Positions 24,820 through 37,875 of a stretch of DNA of 64,000 bases are shown here, one piece after another. Within the stretch, counting starts at the first letter, position 1. Every line of letters begins with the position of its first letter. The translations under genes were made by a program, and so were the position numbers. The notes under the pieces were generated by a model that was not told the origin of the DNA, searched no databases, and was given only the letters and a program-made list of their open reading frames with translations. The stretch is from Hypoxylon rubiginosum (taxonomy: Eukaryota; Ascomycota; Sordariomycetes; Xylariales; Hypoxylaceae). The DNA lies in assembly GCA_902806565.1 (NCBI GenBank), contig CADCXA010000035.1, positions 26,803 through 90,802 on the forward strand, in the 5' to 3' direction.

Positions 24820-27800
24820 TTAAAGTCCGGAATTCCCCTTGCCAATCTGACTCGCCTTCGTCACCAACTCCCCAATTGCGGCCACGGATCTTCCTCCCAT
24901 TATGTCAAAGACCGGCACCTCGGCGGCAAACTCCTTCGCAATCCAGTTTCTCAGTTCTACCGCGACTAGGGAATCCACCCCGAACGCGTGGAGCGGCTGC
25001 TCCGTATCCACATCCTCAGCCTGGATCGACAGCGCGCGAGCTAGCTTCAGTGCGAGTGAGCGCACAGCTACTTTGGACCTCTCTTCGACCGATTCGGCTT
25101 GCCGAAATAGCAGCGAGAAATTGATCTGGTTTCCAGCCTGCGACGTAGGCAGCATCTTTCGAGCCTGGCTGAAGTGAGCAAAAAGAGGGCGCTGTAACAT
25201 TCCAACTTCGACCTCCTTGCCGTGAGTAAGTAGGTCGACAGGGGTTGTGACACCCATTGTGATCTGATGCTTTTGACGATAAGGTGGGTTTCGCGTCGGA
25301 TCACAGCACATGTCTAAAGCGGCCATCAATTCCTTCTCTTCAATCTGGCCATATCCTAAGTAGCCTTCAAAAGTTTGTCGAAGCGCCTCAGTTTCCGCGA
25401 CGAAACCGATGTCGCGCATTAGTCCTAGGTCAACGGAAACTGCTTTCTGGCCATGCTGGACACGATACCTGGCCAAGGAATCTTGAAATGTGCAGCCGGC
25501 GGCGTAGTTTGCCTGACTAACATTCCCGACTACGCCGGCGACTGACGAGAGCATGATGAAAAAATCCAGGTCGGCGGGAAGAAGACTGTGAAGATTCCAC
25601 GAAGTCTGAACTTTCGACAGTGCAGTGCGTTGCCACTGAACGTAGCTCATGTTATCGAAAATCGAATCCTAACTCGGGTTAGATATACCTTCTATAAAGC
25701 CCAAAGCTAGAGAGTTCCTGCTATGAAACCTGCCTCCCCGGTAAGGGGGATGGTCACTTACGTTGAGAACCATAGCCGCATTAATGCATCCTCGAATAGG
25801 TGACATTGTTCTGTCGTACTGCTCTAGCACTCGAGAGAGTGCCTTCGCCGACGAGACATCACATTTTGGCGTTACAACCTCGACGTTGTTTTTGGTAAGT
25901 TCATCGACGAGGTCATGAGCTGATTGAGATGTACACCCCGATCTAGACAGGATGATTAGGTGTTTTGCCCCTTTCGAAGCCATCCACCTAACCATAGATC
26001 GGCCGATTCCACCTAGACCGCCCACAACAAGGTACGTGGCATTCTCGTTGAACGTCCAAGTGCTGCGGTATTTGATATGTTTCTAATAAATGTCAGTCAT
26101 TGCTTAACATGAGCAGCTGGTTCCTTATTCGTACCTGTACTTGAGCATACGGATCGATTTTAATAACAATTCTTCCCGTGTTCTTCCCGCTTTGGAAATA
26201 TCGAAAGGCATCTTCTACAGCCCACACGTCGAATGTATGCAATGGCTGTGGATGCCGAATCCTTGTATCTCTGGCCAGTTCCATTATCTTATGTAATAAC
26301 TTCCTCGCCGACTCTTTCCGGTGGGAGAATGTATGGCGGAGGTCTACAGACGAAAAGGACAAGTTATTTGCAAACCGCTCCATCGGTAACGATGCGTTTG
26401 CGTTGATATCGGCTTTGCCAATCTCGATGAAGCGGCCGTAAGGGGCGACGCAGTCTAACGACGCACGCAGACCCTCGCCGACCAGTGAATTCAACACCAC
26501 ATCCACGCCATAGCCGTCCGTTACGCGCATAACACCTTTGGCAAAGCTCAGGTCTCTGCTGTAGAAAATGTGGTCTTCCGGGATATGGTAGTGATCCATA
26601 AGCAGCTTCTTTTTGTGGTTGTACCCGACAGTTGCGAATATCTCGGCACCGATCATTTGCGCCACTTGGATGGTTAGCTGACCCGTCGCGCCGGAGGCCG
26701 CGTGGATAAGGACCTTCTCGTTCGTTTGCAGACGCCCGAGCTCCACCAGGGAATACCACGCGGTAACTCCGGGACTAATTACTGCGCATGCTTCTTCGAA
26801 GCTGACGGAATCCGGAATCTTTACCGTGGCCCACTCGTCGGAACGGGGGTAGGCCCGCATACAACCAACCGCGCACATACAGACTCGATCGCCAGGTTGA
26901 ATCGAGCTGCAGCGGGAGCCGACTCTCGTCACGGTACCCGCACAGTCTGTGCCAAACCCATCTTCCTGTAAGCGTCCCAATGCGCCGAACATGTCGCGAA
27001 AGTTGACTCCCCAGGCTCTGGCCTCGATCTCGACTTCAGAAGGTCCGAGTTCGGTGTAGTAGTCCTTATCTTCCACGAATTGCAGCGTTTCAAGCGACCC
27101 ACGGCTTCCGATATCAAGCTTCAGTGGTGGTCCATCGATCCATGAACCATTTTGCTCCTGGGAGTGGAGATAGGAATTCACGTCTCTGTTGGCTTCCATC
27201 TCTTCAACAAGTCTTCCAGTCAAGATCTTCCCGCCTCGAACTACGTACTCGACTTCGGGCGAGAGCTTTCGAAATGCGGTATTGAAGACCTTGCAAATGA
27301 TATCGATGCGAGCTTCCATGCCCAATGTCGCATCTTCGAAGGAGAGCGAGACCAGGCGTTTGCTGTTGAACTCCGACCGAAGCGTCCGAAGTAGGCCATC
27401 TTTCAGCCCAGGATATGGTAACAGTACTGAGTCTGGTTCATCAGAGACGTCTAAGGAAGATACCCAAAGCAGGCTTTTCGACTGCTGTATGCACCCCTGA
27501 ATGAGCCTAAAGGTGGTCTCAGACATCTGGCTCAACACAGACATTCCCATATCACCAAGGAACAGAACGCAAGTGCTTTCTGATATTTTTTGGTCTGCCA
27601 ATTGCGCAATAGTTATGATTGTTGGTTGTTCGCCATCAAACAGATCAATAGCCTCGTTAGCTACTGATGATGCTACGCTTAACTGGTAGTCGTCGTCGTC
27701 GTTCACAACGATGAGGGTCCTCGGGCCTTTTACCCAAAGCTGCGCGTTGTCCAGGGCCGTGGAAACGATAAAGCTTGCGTAATGCGCAGCGTCGTCCCGG

Positions 27801-30800
27801 TAGTCTCTTATGATCATATCGTTTCCCGAGAAACCGTTCTTTCTCAGCAGCGCATCCCATTCGGCCCCCGTAATCGTAGGACACCCTGCGCGAAAGTCTT
27901 CTTCGCTGCGCCACCAACCGGGCAGTATGCCGAAGCCGAAGCTCATTACGAAGCAGTCGGGCGCGGTGGTTTCATGAAATACCAGGTGGCCTCCTGGCCT
28001 TAACGCGCGTCGAAGGTTCTCCAGGGTAGCAGTGAGGTTACTGGTCGCGTGCAACACACCTCCAGCTATGATCATGTCATAGCTGCCCGGATCGAACCCC
28101 TGTGTAGTGATATCTTGTTCGAGGTCCAGGAGTTTGTACGTCATACGATCTTGGTGTTCCACAAACTGCTGCCGGGCTTCTTCGAAAAAAGCCGGAGAAA
28201 TGTCGGTGTAAGTGTATTCGGCAAAGGCAATTCCCCCCGTGCGTTCCTCAAATCCCTTGAGAGCTGGGAGGATGCGGCTGGTAAGGCTGCCTGTGCCCGC
28301 GCCGACTTCTAGTATTTTCTGGGTCGGAGTTTGATGTGCTGATAGTTCCAGAAAGGAGATGAGTCTCTGGTCGAAGACGCGATTGTAGAATTCGAAATAC
28401 ACATCTCGCGCTCGAGAGCCGGAGAAAAGGAATTCCAGGGCATCAATCTCGCCGCGCACGATAGACCGCAGGTTTCGAGCCACATCGATGAACAGTCCCC
28501 AAGAAGGTCTCCTCCGTTTCAGGTCTTCAAGCTTATCGTTCAACTGCTCTTCGCTGACTTCGATGGTCAACTGGCTTGGCACTTTATGAACCTGTCTCTT
28601 GATCCAAGAGACGTATTTTTCCATGTGCGGTGGTGCCTTGGACCATTCCTCCGGCACTAGACTGTGGGCATTGTGTGCAAGGACCGTTCGTAAGGCCCAC
28701 TCCAGTTGGGTACAGTACTCGACGGCGCTGCTTTCATCCCGGAAGTCGTCGTCTATAGCGCAATGCTGACGTAGCTGGTCCGGACTCAATAGAGATAAGT
28801 CAGGCTTCCAGTCGATACTGTGAAATAGCTTCCTACTACTATCGCTTCTCGTTTCTGGACCCACTATGGGTAACATTTCTAAACGTTTGACATGGCAAAG
28901 GGGGGACCCTTCGTCTGCCAACGCGGTGAATGAGCAGTCCAGCCCTTTTATCGTTGCCTTGAACTTTGATGTCGTCAGCATTCGGATTTGGTTCGTGTGC
29001 GGATACTGCCACCCCGACGCAGATATCCAGGTATCGTGGAGCTTATGGGGAATTATGGTCGGCAGCTTATCAGACATCCCATTCGATGGGGCCGCAAAGC
29101 ATACTTGACAAGCAGCATCGAGCACGGCGGGATGGACTATCCCATCGAACGGTTCGGTAGGGGGGCCCACGTCCACCCGCGCCACACCACGTTCGCCGCC
29201 ATCCCAGCCTATTTCTTCAGCTAGCGAGAAAGCTTTGCCGTACTTGAGGCCTTGATCGTGGTGCCACTTGTAGAAGCTTTTCTCGCTTATATGGTTGGTG
29301 CACGCGTCTTTTGCGTCCTCGTAATTGCCAACGAGGGCTTGGGCGAAGGCACGAGCCTCATTTCCGCCATCCACCTCCGTCGAGGGCTCTTCATACTCGG
29401 TGTGTATTAAGGCCTTGAAGCATTCGCTCCAATGGCCGCCGACCAGAGCGAACACTCGAACCTCGGACCGCCGTGAGGTCTTCTCGTAGGGCTGTTGAAG
29501 CGGGCGCAGTTTGGTCATGACTTCGGTCTGACCCTCCGGCCTGACGATGATTGGGTTTGAAAAGGTCGCCTCTTTTATGAGGTAGGCTGAGATGGCTTCA
29601 GGGGCTTGGGACGTCTGCCGCACGGCTTCCAGTGCCATAGTGAGTGTTCCGGTGCCCGGGAAGAATATGGTGTCGCCGACAACATGATCCGCAATCCACG
29701 GGATTCTTTCGACGCTCAGATAATTGCGCCATTGAGGCTCCAGCGGGTTCCAGTCCGTGGTTGGGATGCCCAATAGGCTGCCGGCGACTGACTTCCGGAG
29801 GCGCCATTCGCTGCTGAGTCGGGACTCGTAGTAATATAGCTGCGAATGGTCGAACGGGTACTCAGGGATATTCACTAGAAATGGTGCTGGTCGCTTCTGG
29901 GTCTCTTGTCGGTTGGCTGACGTGATAGAGACAGCATAGCCTCTCGAAAAGAGGCGGCCAGCCGTATTCAACACAGTTTTCACCGGCGAGTCAAATCTGG
30001 TCATAATAGACGTATAGCTGTAGCCTTTGCTACCAAGGACTTGGCCAAGAGTGTCGCAAATGGGTCTCCGCAACGCCCCATGCGGTCCGATCTCAATGTA
30101 CTCAGATATCTGCTTGTTATCTACTTTGGGTGCCACCACCGCGAGATACTGCAGCGCGTCGTTCAGTCTCACAGGAGACACTAGGTTATCGACCCAATAT
30201 TGACCGTCAGATGTGGTCGTGTAAGAAATTGGTTGGCCGGTTACGGATGAGACCATCAAGACGTCCTCGCCGGATGGTATTCCAGGGTCTAATATCCCTA
30301 AACACGAGAGGTACTCGGCAGCTATAGCTTGCATAATTGGTGAGTGATACGCGATTCCTATTTTCAGTTTCTGTGCGAAAATTCCGTCTTTGTCGAGATA
30401 AGACTTGAGCCTATCAATCTCGGAGTCGTATCCAGAGATGGTTACGTTGAACGGGCTGTTGATACAAGCGACATACATCTCCGAGCCAAGAGAGAATCTC
30501 TCCAAGTAAGCATAGGCGTCGCTCTCCGAAAGGTTGACAGACATCATAGCGCTCGGCCTCGACAGGGAGGAAATCAGCTGCCCGGCTAGCCGGCCTCGGT
30601 GGTAGGCGACCTTGCAGGCAGATTCGAAGGAGAGGGCACCGGCCGTATACGCCGCAGCAATTTCCCCAGAGGAATGGCCTAGAACTGCAGCTGGCTTGAT
30701 GCCAAAGCTCCTCAAGAGCTCCACGAGGGCAATCTGGATAGCGGTACATAGGGGCTGGCTGAGCTCGGGTCTGTTGATATTTTCTCCGGTTTGAATTTCC

Positions 30801-33156
30801 TCTGCTTCCAGTTAGCAAGCTTCGACCCGAAATGCGCAATTCTTGCTTACGCACCTAGCAATGTCCATTTAGCCCCCAGTTTTTGAAATACGCTGCTGGC
30901 CCTACCCATTACGTCCTCGAAGACGGGATATTGGAGCAGCTCCAGGCCCATCTTAGGGTGTTGCGCGCCTTGGCCGGTGAAAACAAACGCAAGGCCCGGG
31001 TTGCGCGCCGAGCGAATAATGTTAGACGTAGAGGCGTTTAAGAGGGAGGCGGAATCAGGCGCGGAGCCCGGCTCTACGAGGGCAAAGGATCTCCATGTCA
31101 TAGGGCTCCGCCGAGCAGCAAGTGTGTAAGATAACTGGCGTAGTAGCTCTTGAGAGCCGGCTACGTGCGTTTCGTAATAGCCGGCGTTGCGTTGCAGCAT
31201 TCGCTTCAAGGCGGCTTCATCCTTTGCCGACCATACGAGGATCTGGTACTTGGTGGCCGACTTGTGTATCTCTGGAGTGGTTGTCTCACACAATTTTTGC
31301 ACGGGAACTTCATTAGTTTGGGCGGCATGCGTATAGTTACCCTCTTGAGATGAATCAGGATGGCCGTTTAGAAGCCGCGCAGGGTTCCCGGATAATACAG
31401 CGGTGGACACTCCGTTCATCACCGCAACCTCTCTAGTGTTCCCGTTAGTCAAAGTCTTCTTGAGTATAGACCTCTCTTTGATAAGGCCAGGGGCCACTGG
31501 CGATATTGAAGTGCAATGGAGCCCTTCGATACCAAGTTCTCGAAGGGTATGGTATGCGTCATCCATGATGATGTGCCCGTTGGAACCCCCGAAGCCAAAT
31601 GAGTTGATCGAAATGCGACGAAGACCGTCCGTTGGCCACGAAATGCAGGACGTTGGAACCTAAGGCGATCAGCTTCCGTGATAGATAGAATCGGAATAAT
31701 GGGTTTACTTGGATATTGTAAAACTTGGCATTGATGCTAGGATTCATTTTCTCGAACAGCGGATTAGGCGGTATGATGCCCTTCTCCAGGATCATGATGC
31801 ATTTGAGTATGCCGGCAAGACCACTACCCCCCTCGAGATGGCCAATATTGGCTTTTATAGACCCACTATCCATTAAATTAATAGCTAGGACACGTTTACA
31901 ATGAGGGGAATACTGACACATAGAGTGGCTCTGTGGAAGAACGACTCGCTCTGAAGACACGTCCCAGAGCATTAAGTTCGCCAGAGTCTCCGACCTGGGT
32001 TCCAGTGCCTTAAATGCCCAATTAGAATATATCGGGCTACGCAAAGGAAAGGAATACCTTACCATGAGCCTCTACATATCGTGTAAGTCCCAGTTCAAGG
32101 TGACAGTTCTTGTACACTTTTCGGATCAGCTGCTCTTGCGCGGCGGAACTTGGCTGAGTTATGCCGGGTGTACGACCGTCCTGGTTCGACCCGGTCGCCC
32201 GGATGACAGCACGAATCATGTCTCCATCCCGTACCGCGTCAGAGAGCGTTTTAAGAACCACGACGATAACTCCTTCTCCTCTCGCGTAGCCGTTGGCGCG
32301 GTGGTCGAAGCTGTACGAAAGGCTGTCGGGAGACAGAAAATTCATATTCGTCATATAAAGGGAGTTCTCGATCGTTAGAATGACGTTGGATCCCGTAACA
32401 AGTGCCTGTCAACCAGTTAGATACTTATACCAGCTTGCTCCTAGGGGTCAAGAAATACCATCGAACTCTGGCCACTTCGGAGTGATTGACAGGCGAGATC
32501 CATCGCAATCATGCTGGTAGAGCACGCGGTGTTGAGCTGAATACTTGGACCCTTTAGATCAAAGTACCAACTGAGCCGATTAGCCAGGATAGCAGGTGAG
32601 GATCCCGTAGCGGTATTGGTTGGCGCATTGTCCGGGTCTTTCGCAATGACCTTTATATAGTCATCCGCCATAGACCCGGCGAACACTGCCGTATCTGTTC
32701 CTGCGACTCTCTCAGCGGGGATCCCGGCTTTTAATCATTAGCTTTGGTTACGAAAAAGTGCTAATAACTATAGACGGATGACACACAGTTTTCCAAAGCA
32801 TGATACGAGGTCTCCAGTAGCAAGCGCTGCTGCGGGTCCATGGAAGCCGCCTCTTTGGAGGTAATTGAGAAAAAGGGGGCATCGAAGGCAGCTGGATGCT
32901 CTTTCATGAAATGCCCTCCTCTCGATTTGACCTTTATACTGCAGTATTAGCTGTCGAATTCATCTGAGGAGCTGGATGGCCATACCGTGTTGGTCGTAGC
33001 TGAAGTTGAATGGTAGAAAGCATCGACGTTGGCTCGTGATTCTGGCCAATCCGTCATGACGTTTCTACCACTTTCCAACATATCCCAGAGGCTAGAAGGA
33101 TCTTCTACGTCCTGGGGCAGCCTGAACGAGAAGCCTATGATAGCAACTGGCTCCAT
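24820..33156 (-). CDS. highly reducing type I polyketide synthase, KS-AT-DH-cMT-ER-KR-ACP, no release domain
   Basis: Ten exons on the minus strand: 33156-32986, 32931-32787, 32727-32459, 32405-32063, 32008-31918, 31865-31709, 31659-30855, 30801-26135, 26082-25762 and 25668-24820. They total 7818 bases, 2605 residues. Catalytic features: KS Cys174 in NTACSTS with EAHGTGT and [10 protein letters not shown] Ser704 in GHSSGE; DH His1033 in DHVVGD...PG with Asp1222 in LDAACQ; methyltransferase LEVGAGTGS near 1492; ER with GVNFRDMFG near 1924 and HAASGATGQ near 2027; KR nucleotide loop GGLGGIG near 2236 with NYAAG; ACP Ser2556 in GVDSLVAVE. All appear intact. It ends about 50 residues after the ACP serine with no thioesterase, reductase or condensation domain, so product release needs a partner. 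The alpha-oxoamine synthase at 39150-40704 is the obvious candidate. Expected product: a C-methylated, largely reduced acyl chain. Fumonisin-type synthases share this domain order. Confidence 0.95.
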
Positions 33157-34404
33157 GATGCTGGAACTGTAACCTAGGGGATGATCTGATGTTCGTAAAG
33201 GGGTTTGAGATTTCAAGAACAGAATGGTTACGCTGAAAGCGTCGGATGCCACACGCCTACGTATAAGTCATGATAATAAACAACGCCGGAGGCAATATAT
33301 ACACAAATATATATCATTCGAATATTTTTCTCTACCATAGAATCGAAGCCACCCGTGCCGTAGTTAGAACAGCCTGCAGCCAACAGGTCGTTAGGCTCAT
33401 GTCGTCCTCGGTGATAATGACATTGTCACACCCTCTCACCTGTTGATTGACTGCACCGCAGATATTCACAGCCTTGGAAGATAGATAGATGCCTGCGAAC
33501 TCGAGGCGCAAAACCGGGACTGAAACAGGGTACCACCTAACTATGCAACGCGTAAGGGTAATATTTTTCTAAACGCCTTATAGGCCAGTCTGGATTTTGG
33601 GGGCGGAATCATCTCCATTATGAGGTTGAATTCGCGAGTGGTACATCGCAGGTTGCGCTGAATGGAGCCTAAGAACACAGTCTTTCTGCCTACTACTTTG
33701 TGAGTGGTGAATAATGACCGTCTATACGACGTAACTAACGTTGCGAGACAAAGTAACGGAAACAATCAGTCGCCACGGATAAGATTCGTCCAGTCCAGAC
33801 AGCCAGGGCCAAGATGTGATCATCCGATGCCTGCCTTAGCGGCGTAGCAAGATTCAGTGTAACAGTTCTATGTAGATTGCCTGCAGATCGCTGTAGCGCC
33901 GGCCCGCGCCCCCAAGCTGAAAGTGACCGCTACGAAATGCGGGGGAGGTATACCGTTTGACCGTGACGAGGGTCTTTTGGATCGTGATGCCTGTAGAGCT
34001 TGCTCGCTGATTCCCATGTCTACCTACTTATTAGACGGTCACCAAGTATACCAACCTAAGGTACGCTTTTTGACATGAGGCTGCCATGTCAAGCTTAGTA
34101 GGATCACTGAGATGCTAGATATGTTATAATGTTACACAAGGTACCTAGGTATCTACCTACGTGTAGTCTTTCTCAACCTTGAACACTAGCATCCACAGGC
34201 ACTTATTGCGTAAACATTTAATATGATAGCCAAGTATCTATGTATTATTGTTTGTTGTTTGTAGTATTGATAATTATGGGCCTCTAGCATAGGTCGTAAG
34301 GGGCTACATACCAAGTAAATATGTAGCAGGTGATTACATCTAGACGGCTAAGTCGAGCGACTACGCATTCAGGCACTGAAGCTCATGGTGTGGACGCTTC
34401 ACCC
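33157..34404. promoter_or_regulatory. PKS upstream region
   Basis: About 1.25 kb between the PKS start and the stop of the reductase gene, both on the minus strand. It must contain the PKS promoter. A TACCTAGGTA palindrome lies at about 34143-34152. I see no gene and no regulator-binding array I can define. Short open frames here have no recognisable product. Confidence 0.45.
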
Positions 34405-35591
34405 CTACCGGAATGCGTCTCCCTTGCACTTCTTCTCCACGTCACGTCTAATAAGAGGGAAAAGAATGCTTGCGAGCAAAGCAAGCAACGAGTCCACTAT
34501 TCCCCACCCTCTCTTAGGTGACGACCCCAGCCCGCTCGCCCAGAGAAACTGAGGTTCTAGCCTCTTGTCCGTGACAGCAAAGTCGTTGCTTGCCACCGCC
34601 GCCACAATCTCCGGCGCTATCTTGGCCGCATATGGGAAGTGCTTCTCCAGAGTAGCGAGATCGGTAGCCGTTGTACCCTCAATCCGCTTGCAGAGGTCGG
34701 GTTTCATCTTCTGCTCCTCAAGGAATGTCTGCGTGATGTAGTTGTGGGCAAAGATGCACTGCACGGCGTAGGTAGATTTCGGGCCAGAGTACCGCATGAC
34801 TTCGAGCCGCATCGTGTCTGCCAGGGCACGTTGGGCTGCTTTGGCAGCTGGAGCAGGTCAGTTTAAGCCTCAGGTCTGATGATGGAAAAACGTACTCGAG
34901 TATGCAAGATATCCCGGTACTGGTACGAGGGAGGCGGAGCTGTTCACAAAAATAATCTTGCGAAGTTTAGGACTGGGTGGGATTTCGGCATTTGCATCGT
35001 CTTGTATCCATCTTTTTAACACTGCCTGGGCTGGGTATAGGCTGGAATAATAGTTGTTTGTCATGCAGCGCTCAAAGACCTGAGGCTCAAGGTCGACCAA
35101 AAAGCCGCATTCTGTAGGCGTGCCGCCGGCGACGCAATATAGCACGTCGGGAAGTTGAGGCTGGGAATCGAGGATCGAATGAGCCTATTTCGATTGTCAG
35201 AAGAATGAAACGGATAGGGAGAGCGATATAGACACGGACATTAGAAGCAATCCCCATGTCGCCAGCTACGGCATTGATAATTTGTGACTCGACATGTCTA
35301 GCTGCGAGGATCTCATTTCTGGCCTCATCGAGAAGGCCTTGCTTGCGACCGAAGATTGTAATATGGGCGCCTGCCATGGTGAGAAGCTTATCGGAATGGA
35401 CTTGGTTTAGTCGTTTCGCGACATACCTTGACCTGCCATCACCTTGGATATCTCCCTTCCAAGCCCCCCAGAGCCTCCAACGACAAACACGGTCTATTTA
35501 CCAGGTACATTAGCATCTGTATTGAGCAAAGCGCATAGCAAGATATCTTATTCCAACTCACCTTTCCATCGAGCTCATTTGCACTTCCCAT
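34405..35591 (-). CDS. short-chain dehydrogenase, 3-ketodihydrosphingosine reductase (KDSR/TSC10)-like
   Basis: Five exons on the minus strand: 35591-35562, 35493-35427, 35370-35240, 35184-34896 and 34847-34405, 960 bases, 319 residues. The cofactor loop is GGSGGLG (residues about 16-22), the active-site serine region NSSAS, and the catalytic YSTAK (Tyr171, Lys175). The segment after YxxxK (RALADTMRLEV..., then EEQKMKPDLCKRIEG) and a hydrophobic C-terminal helix (IVDSLLALLASILFPLI) followed by a basic tail match endoplasmic-reticulum 3-ketosphinganine reductases rather than generic SDRs. Such enzymes reduce the 3-keto group of a 2-amino-3-ketone with NADPH. Being next to an HR-PKS and an alpha-oxoamine synthase, it most likely reduces the cluster's aminoketone, as proposed for Fum13 and SphF. 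Alternatively it could be a spare housekeeping enzyme giving self-protection. The first exon is only 30 bases, and start choice rests on frame continuity. Confidence 0.85.
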
Positions 35592-36572
35592 TGTTGCAAA
35601 ACAAGAAAGTCGCTTGATGGCGCTCGGGATGGTGAGTGAATGGCAGGTGGAGTTGTAGGTGCCAGGCAAATAGGAGGTATGTTTCTTAGACGCGACCCCG
35701 CATAAGCCACTTTCAGGGGCGGAGGGTTGTTGGTCACACTATTCGATTCAGGGGCTAACAGTTATAATGATACGGAGATAGAATTCGACAGTTTTATACC
35801 AACCAACACCCGTTTCGTTACAAGTAGGAAAATATTTAAGTACTACGATGTATGAATTCATTGGCTTGGCTGTATAAGCTCCTGTTTGATTCGAAAATTA
35901 AATGGCACATGCTGATCTGATAACTGCTGGGCAATCGGTCTAGAAAAAGTACCCAGGTACATAGTAGAACTAACACTTGATATGATGCCGTTGGGGTTGG
36001 GGGCGATTCTTGGCACTATCGTACCACCTTGGCTGCTTGGCTGCTTGGCTGCATTCTATTTTTCAACGCGGTACGGGCCGGATCACGGTGCATGTCAGCC
36101 TGCTTCAAATTGGAACAATCTGCTTAACGTAACGGTAATAGGGCTATAGTCTCGCATGCGCCTCTCAGCCGCAGCGGGTGCAACACGCAGATCACCCAGC
36201 TTGCATCCACATCGGACCGGAGGAAAAATGGAAAGGTCTCGACGGGTAGGTCGTTGGTCGGTACACCGCAGAAGGATCTTGAGGTATCATTTGGATGCTG
36301 GTGTGCGGCGAAAGCTGGCTGAAGCAGCGCAGTTGAGTTAGTGGTGTCAAGCGGGGATTCTGCCTCACACGATATCGATCCCAAGCCAATATCGGCAGTC
36401 AGCCTATGACAACTGGTAAGAAAAGAAGGGAAAATATAGTAGCATCATCCGTCGATCTTCTAAAAGCATATGTCCAACTAGCTGTTCCAATCTACTTCCC
36501 CCACCGTTGAATATCATCACTTCGCGCAACCACATCGATCATTCGTTATTCACTAATCTACTATCTCTTACC
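35592..36572. promoter_or_regulatory. divergent promoter region of the reductase and 7-TM genes
   Basis: About 980 bases between two divergently transcribed cluster genes, so probably a shared bidirectional control region. It contains a direct ttggctgc repeat (three copies near 36029-36052). No coding sequence is supported. Confidence 0.5.
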
Positions 36573-37875
36573 ATGGCATCTGACGAAGAGCAAGCTGCAT
36601 TCATCGAGGCTCTTCTCGAAGGTCCCTCGATGGAGCCGCCAGCTGGAGTTGACCCAAATTTTGATGATCCCGGTGGTAATCATACCATAGGGTACGCCAT
36701 TATTATCTTGGGGTCTACGCTTGCAACCATGGCCATTCTCTTGCGGTTGTGCTCCAGGGTCATCCTAAAGAGAATCAAAATTGAAGATGCCTTGTTTATT
36801 TCAGCATTAGTTTGTCTAAGCGAGAATGACCCGATACTAGGATGAAGTACTGACCTCCCCAATCCCAGGGTCTTTATGCTGGGCACCAATACGTTTTCTA
36901 CGAAATGTCAATATTCCCAGGTCTCTGGGTCCATCAATGGAACTTTCAGCTAAAGAACATCTCACACATTTCCTATGTGAGTCCATTATAACATATTAAT
37001 CCAAAAAGGCTAAGGCTAATCGAGAAGAACATTCACATTGGCTCGGTTTTCTATGGCCTCACAATAATGTGTCTCAAAGTTGGTATTCTACTGGACTGGG
37101 TGCGCATATTTTGTCCCGTTGGTACTCGCAATGCCATGCTCTGGATATCCCATGTCATCATATGGGCGAACATAGCATTTTATGGCATTGGGACCATGGT
37201 GGAACTATTCCAGTGCACGCCCCGCGAGAAGATCTGGAATCCGCTGTACGAAGGAGGGAGCTGTCCGATGAATATGCACGCTCACAATTTCGCCTCCGGA
37301 ATATTCAACATCATATCAGACCTCGTAATTCTTGCTGTACCCCAGAGCATCATATGGAAGCTCCAGATGTCGACATCGAAGAGGATCGGAGTGTCCCTAC
37401 TCTTCACGATTGGAATCTTGTTAGTAACTAAGATATATGTCATAGCTACCTGTGGCCTTCCGCTAATATTTCCTTCTAAAGTGCCTGCGCATGCGCAATA
37501 GCTCGTCAAGTTCTTATCAATACACTAATCCGTTCCGACGATGTCATTTATAACATCTCTTCTCTTGGTTTGTGGGACGTTGGAGAAATTACGGCTGGGT
37601 TCATGATCGTGGGCATCCCTTCACTTCCTCAAGTCGTCAAGAAAATCCCCTTAACCGAGTCTGTGGTGTCGCTTGTCCGGATTTTCACACGCAGCACCCA
37701 CAGTGACCTTCATAGCACTCCCAAACAGGAACTCCCGTTATGGATGAAACCCCGGGGGCAGAAAGCCCCCCGTCACTGGGATTCTATAATTACGGATGAA
37801 TACAACATGAGCTCGGTGCGCAGCACTGATTCTACTGTCGGTCTCCGTCGAAATGTCGAGGAAGTGCCGCAATAG
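36573..37875 (+). CDS. PTH11-like integral membrane protein (fungal rhodopsin/GPCR-like domain)
   Basis: Four exons: 36573-36809, 36869-36976, 37028-37419 and 37482-37875, 1131 bases, 376 residues. The N-terminus is hydrophilic and acidic. About seven hydrophobic segments follow, starting with IGYAIIILGSTLATMAILLR. Family-typical motifs are present: IKIEDALF after TM1, LKVGILLDWVRIFCP around TM3, PREKIWNP in the extracellular loop and LGLWDVGEITAGFM near TM7. The last 75 residues form a soluble tail. This is the Pezizomycotina-specific family named after the Magnaporthe receptor PTH11, whose members are candidate G-protein-coupled sensors. It lies between the reductase and the alpha-oxoamine synthase, so it is physically inside the cluster. 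Whether it belongs functionally is unknown; a role in sensing the product or a precursor is speculation. Confidence 0.85.

Noticed and set aside
24820..33156. A thioesterase, reductase or NRPS module after the PKS ACP
   Set aside because: The frame stops about 50 residues after the ACP serine, and nothing recognisable follows in any frame.
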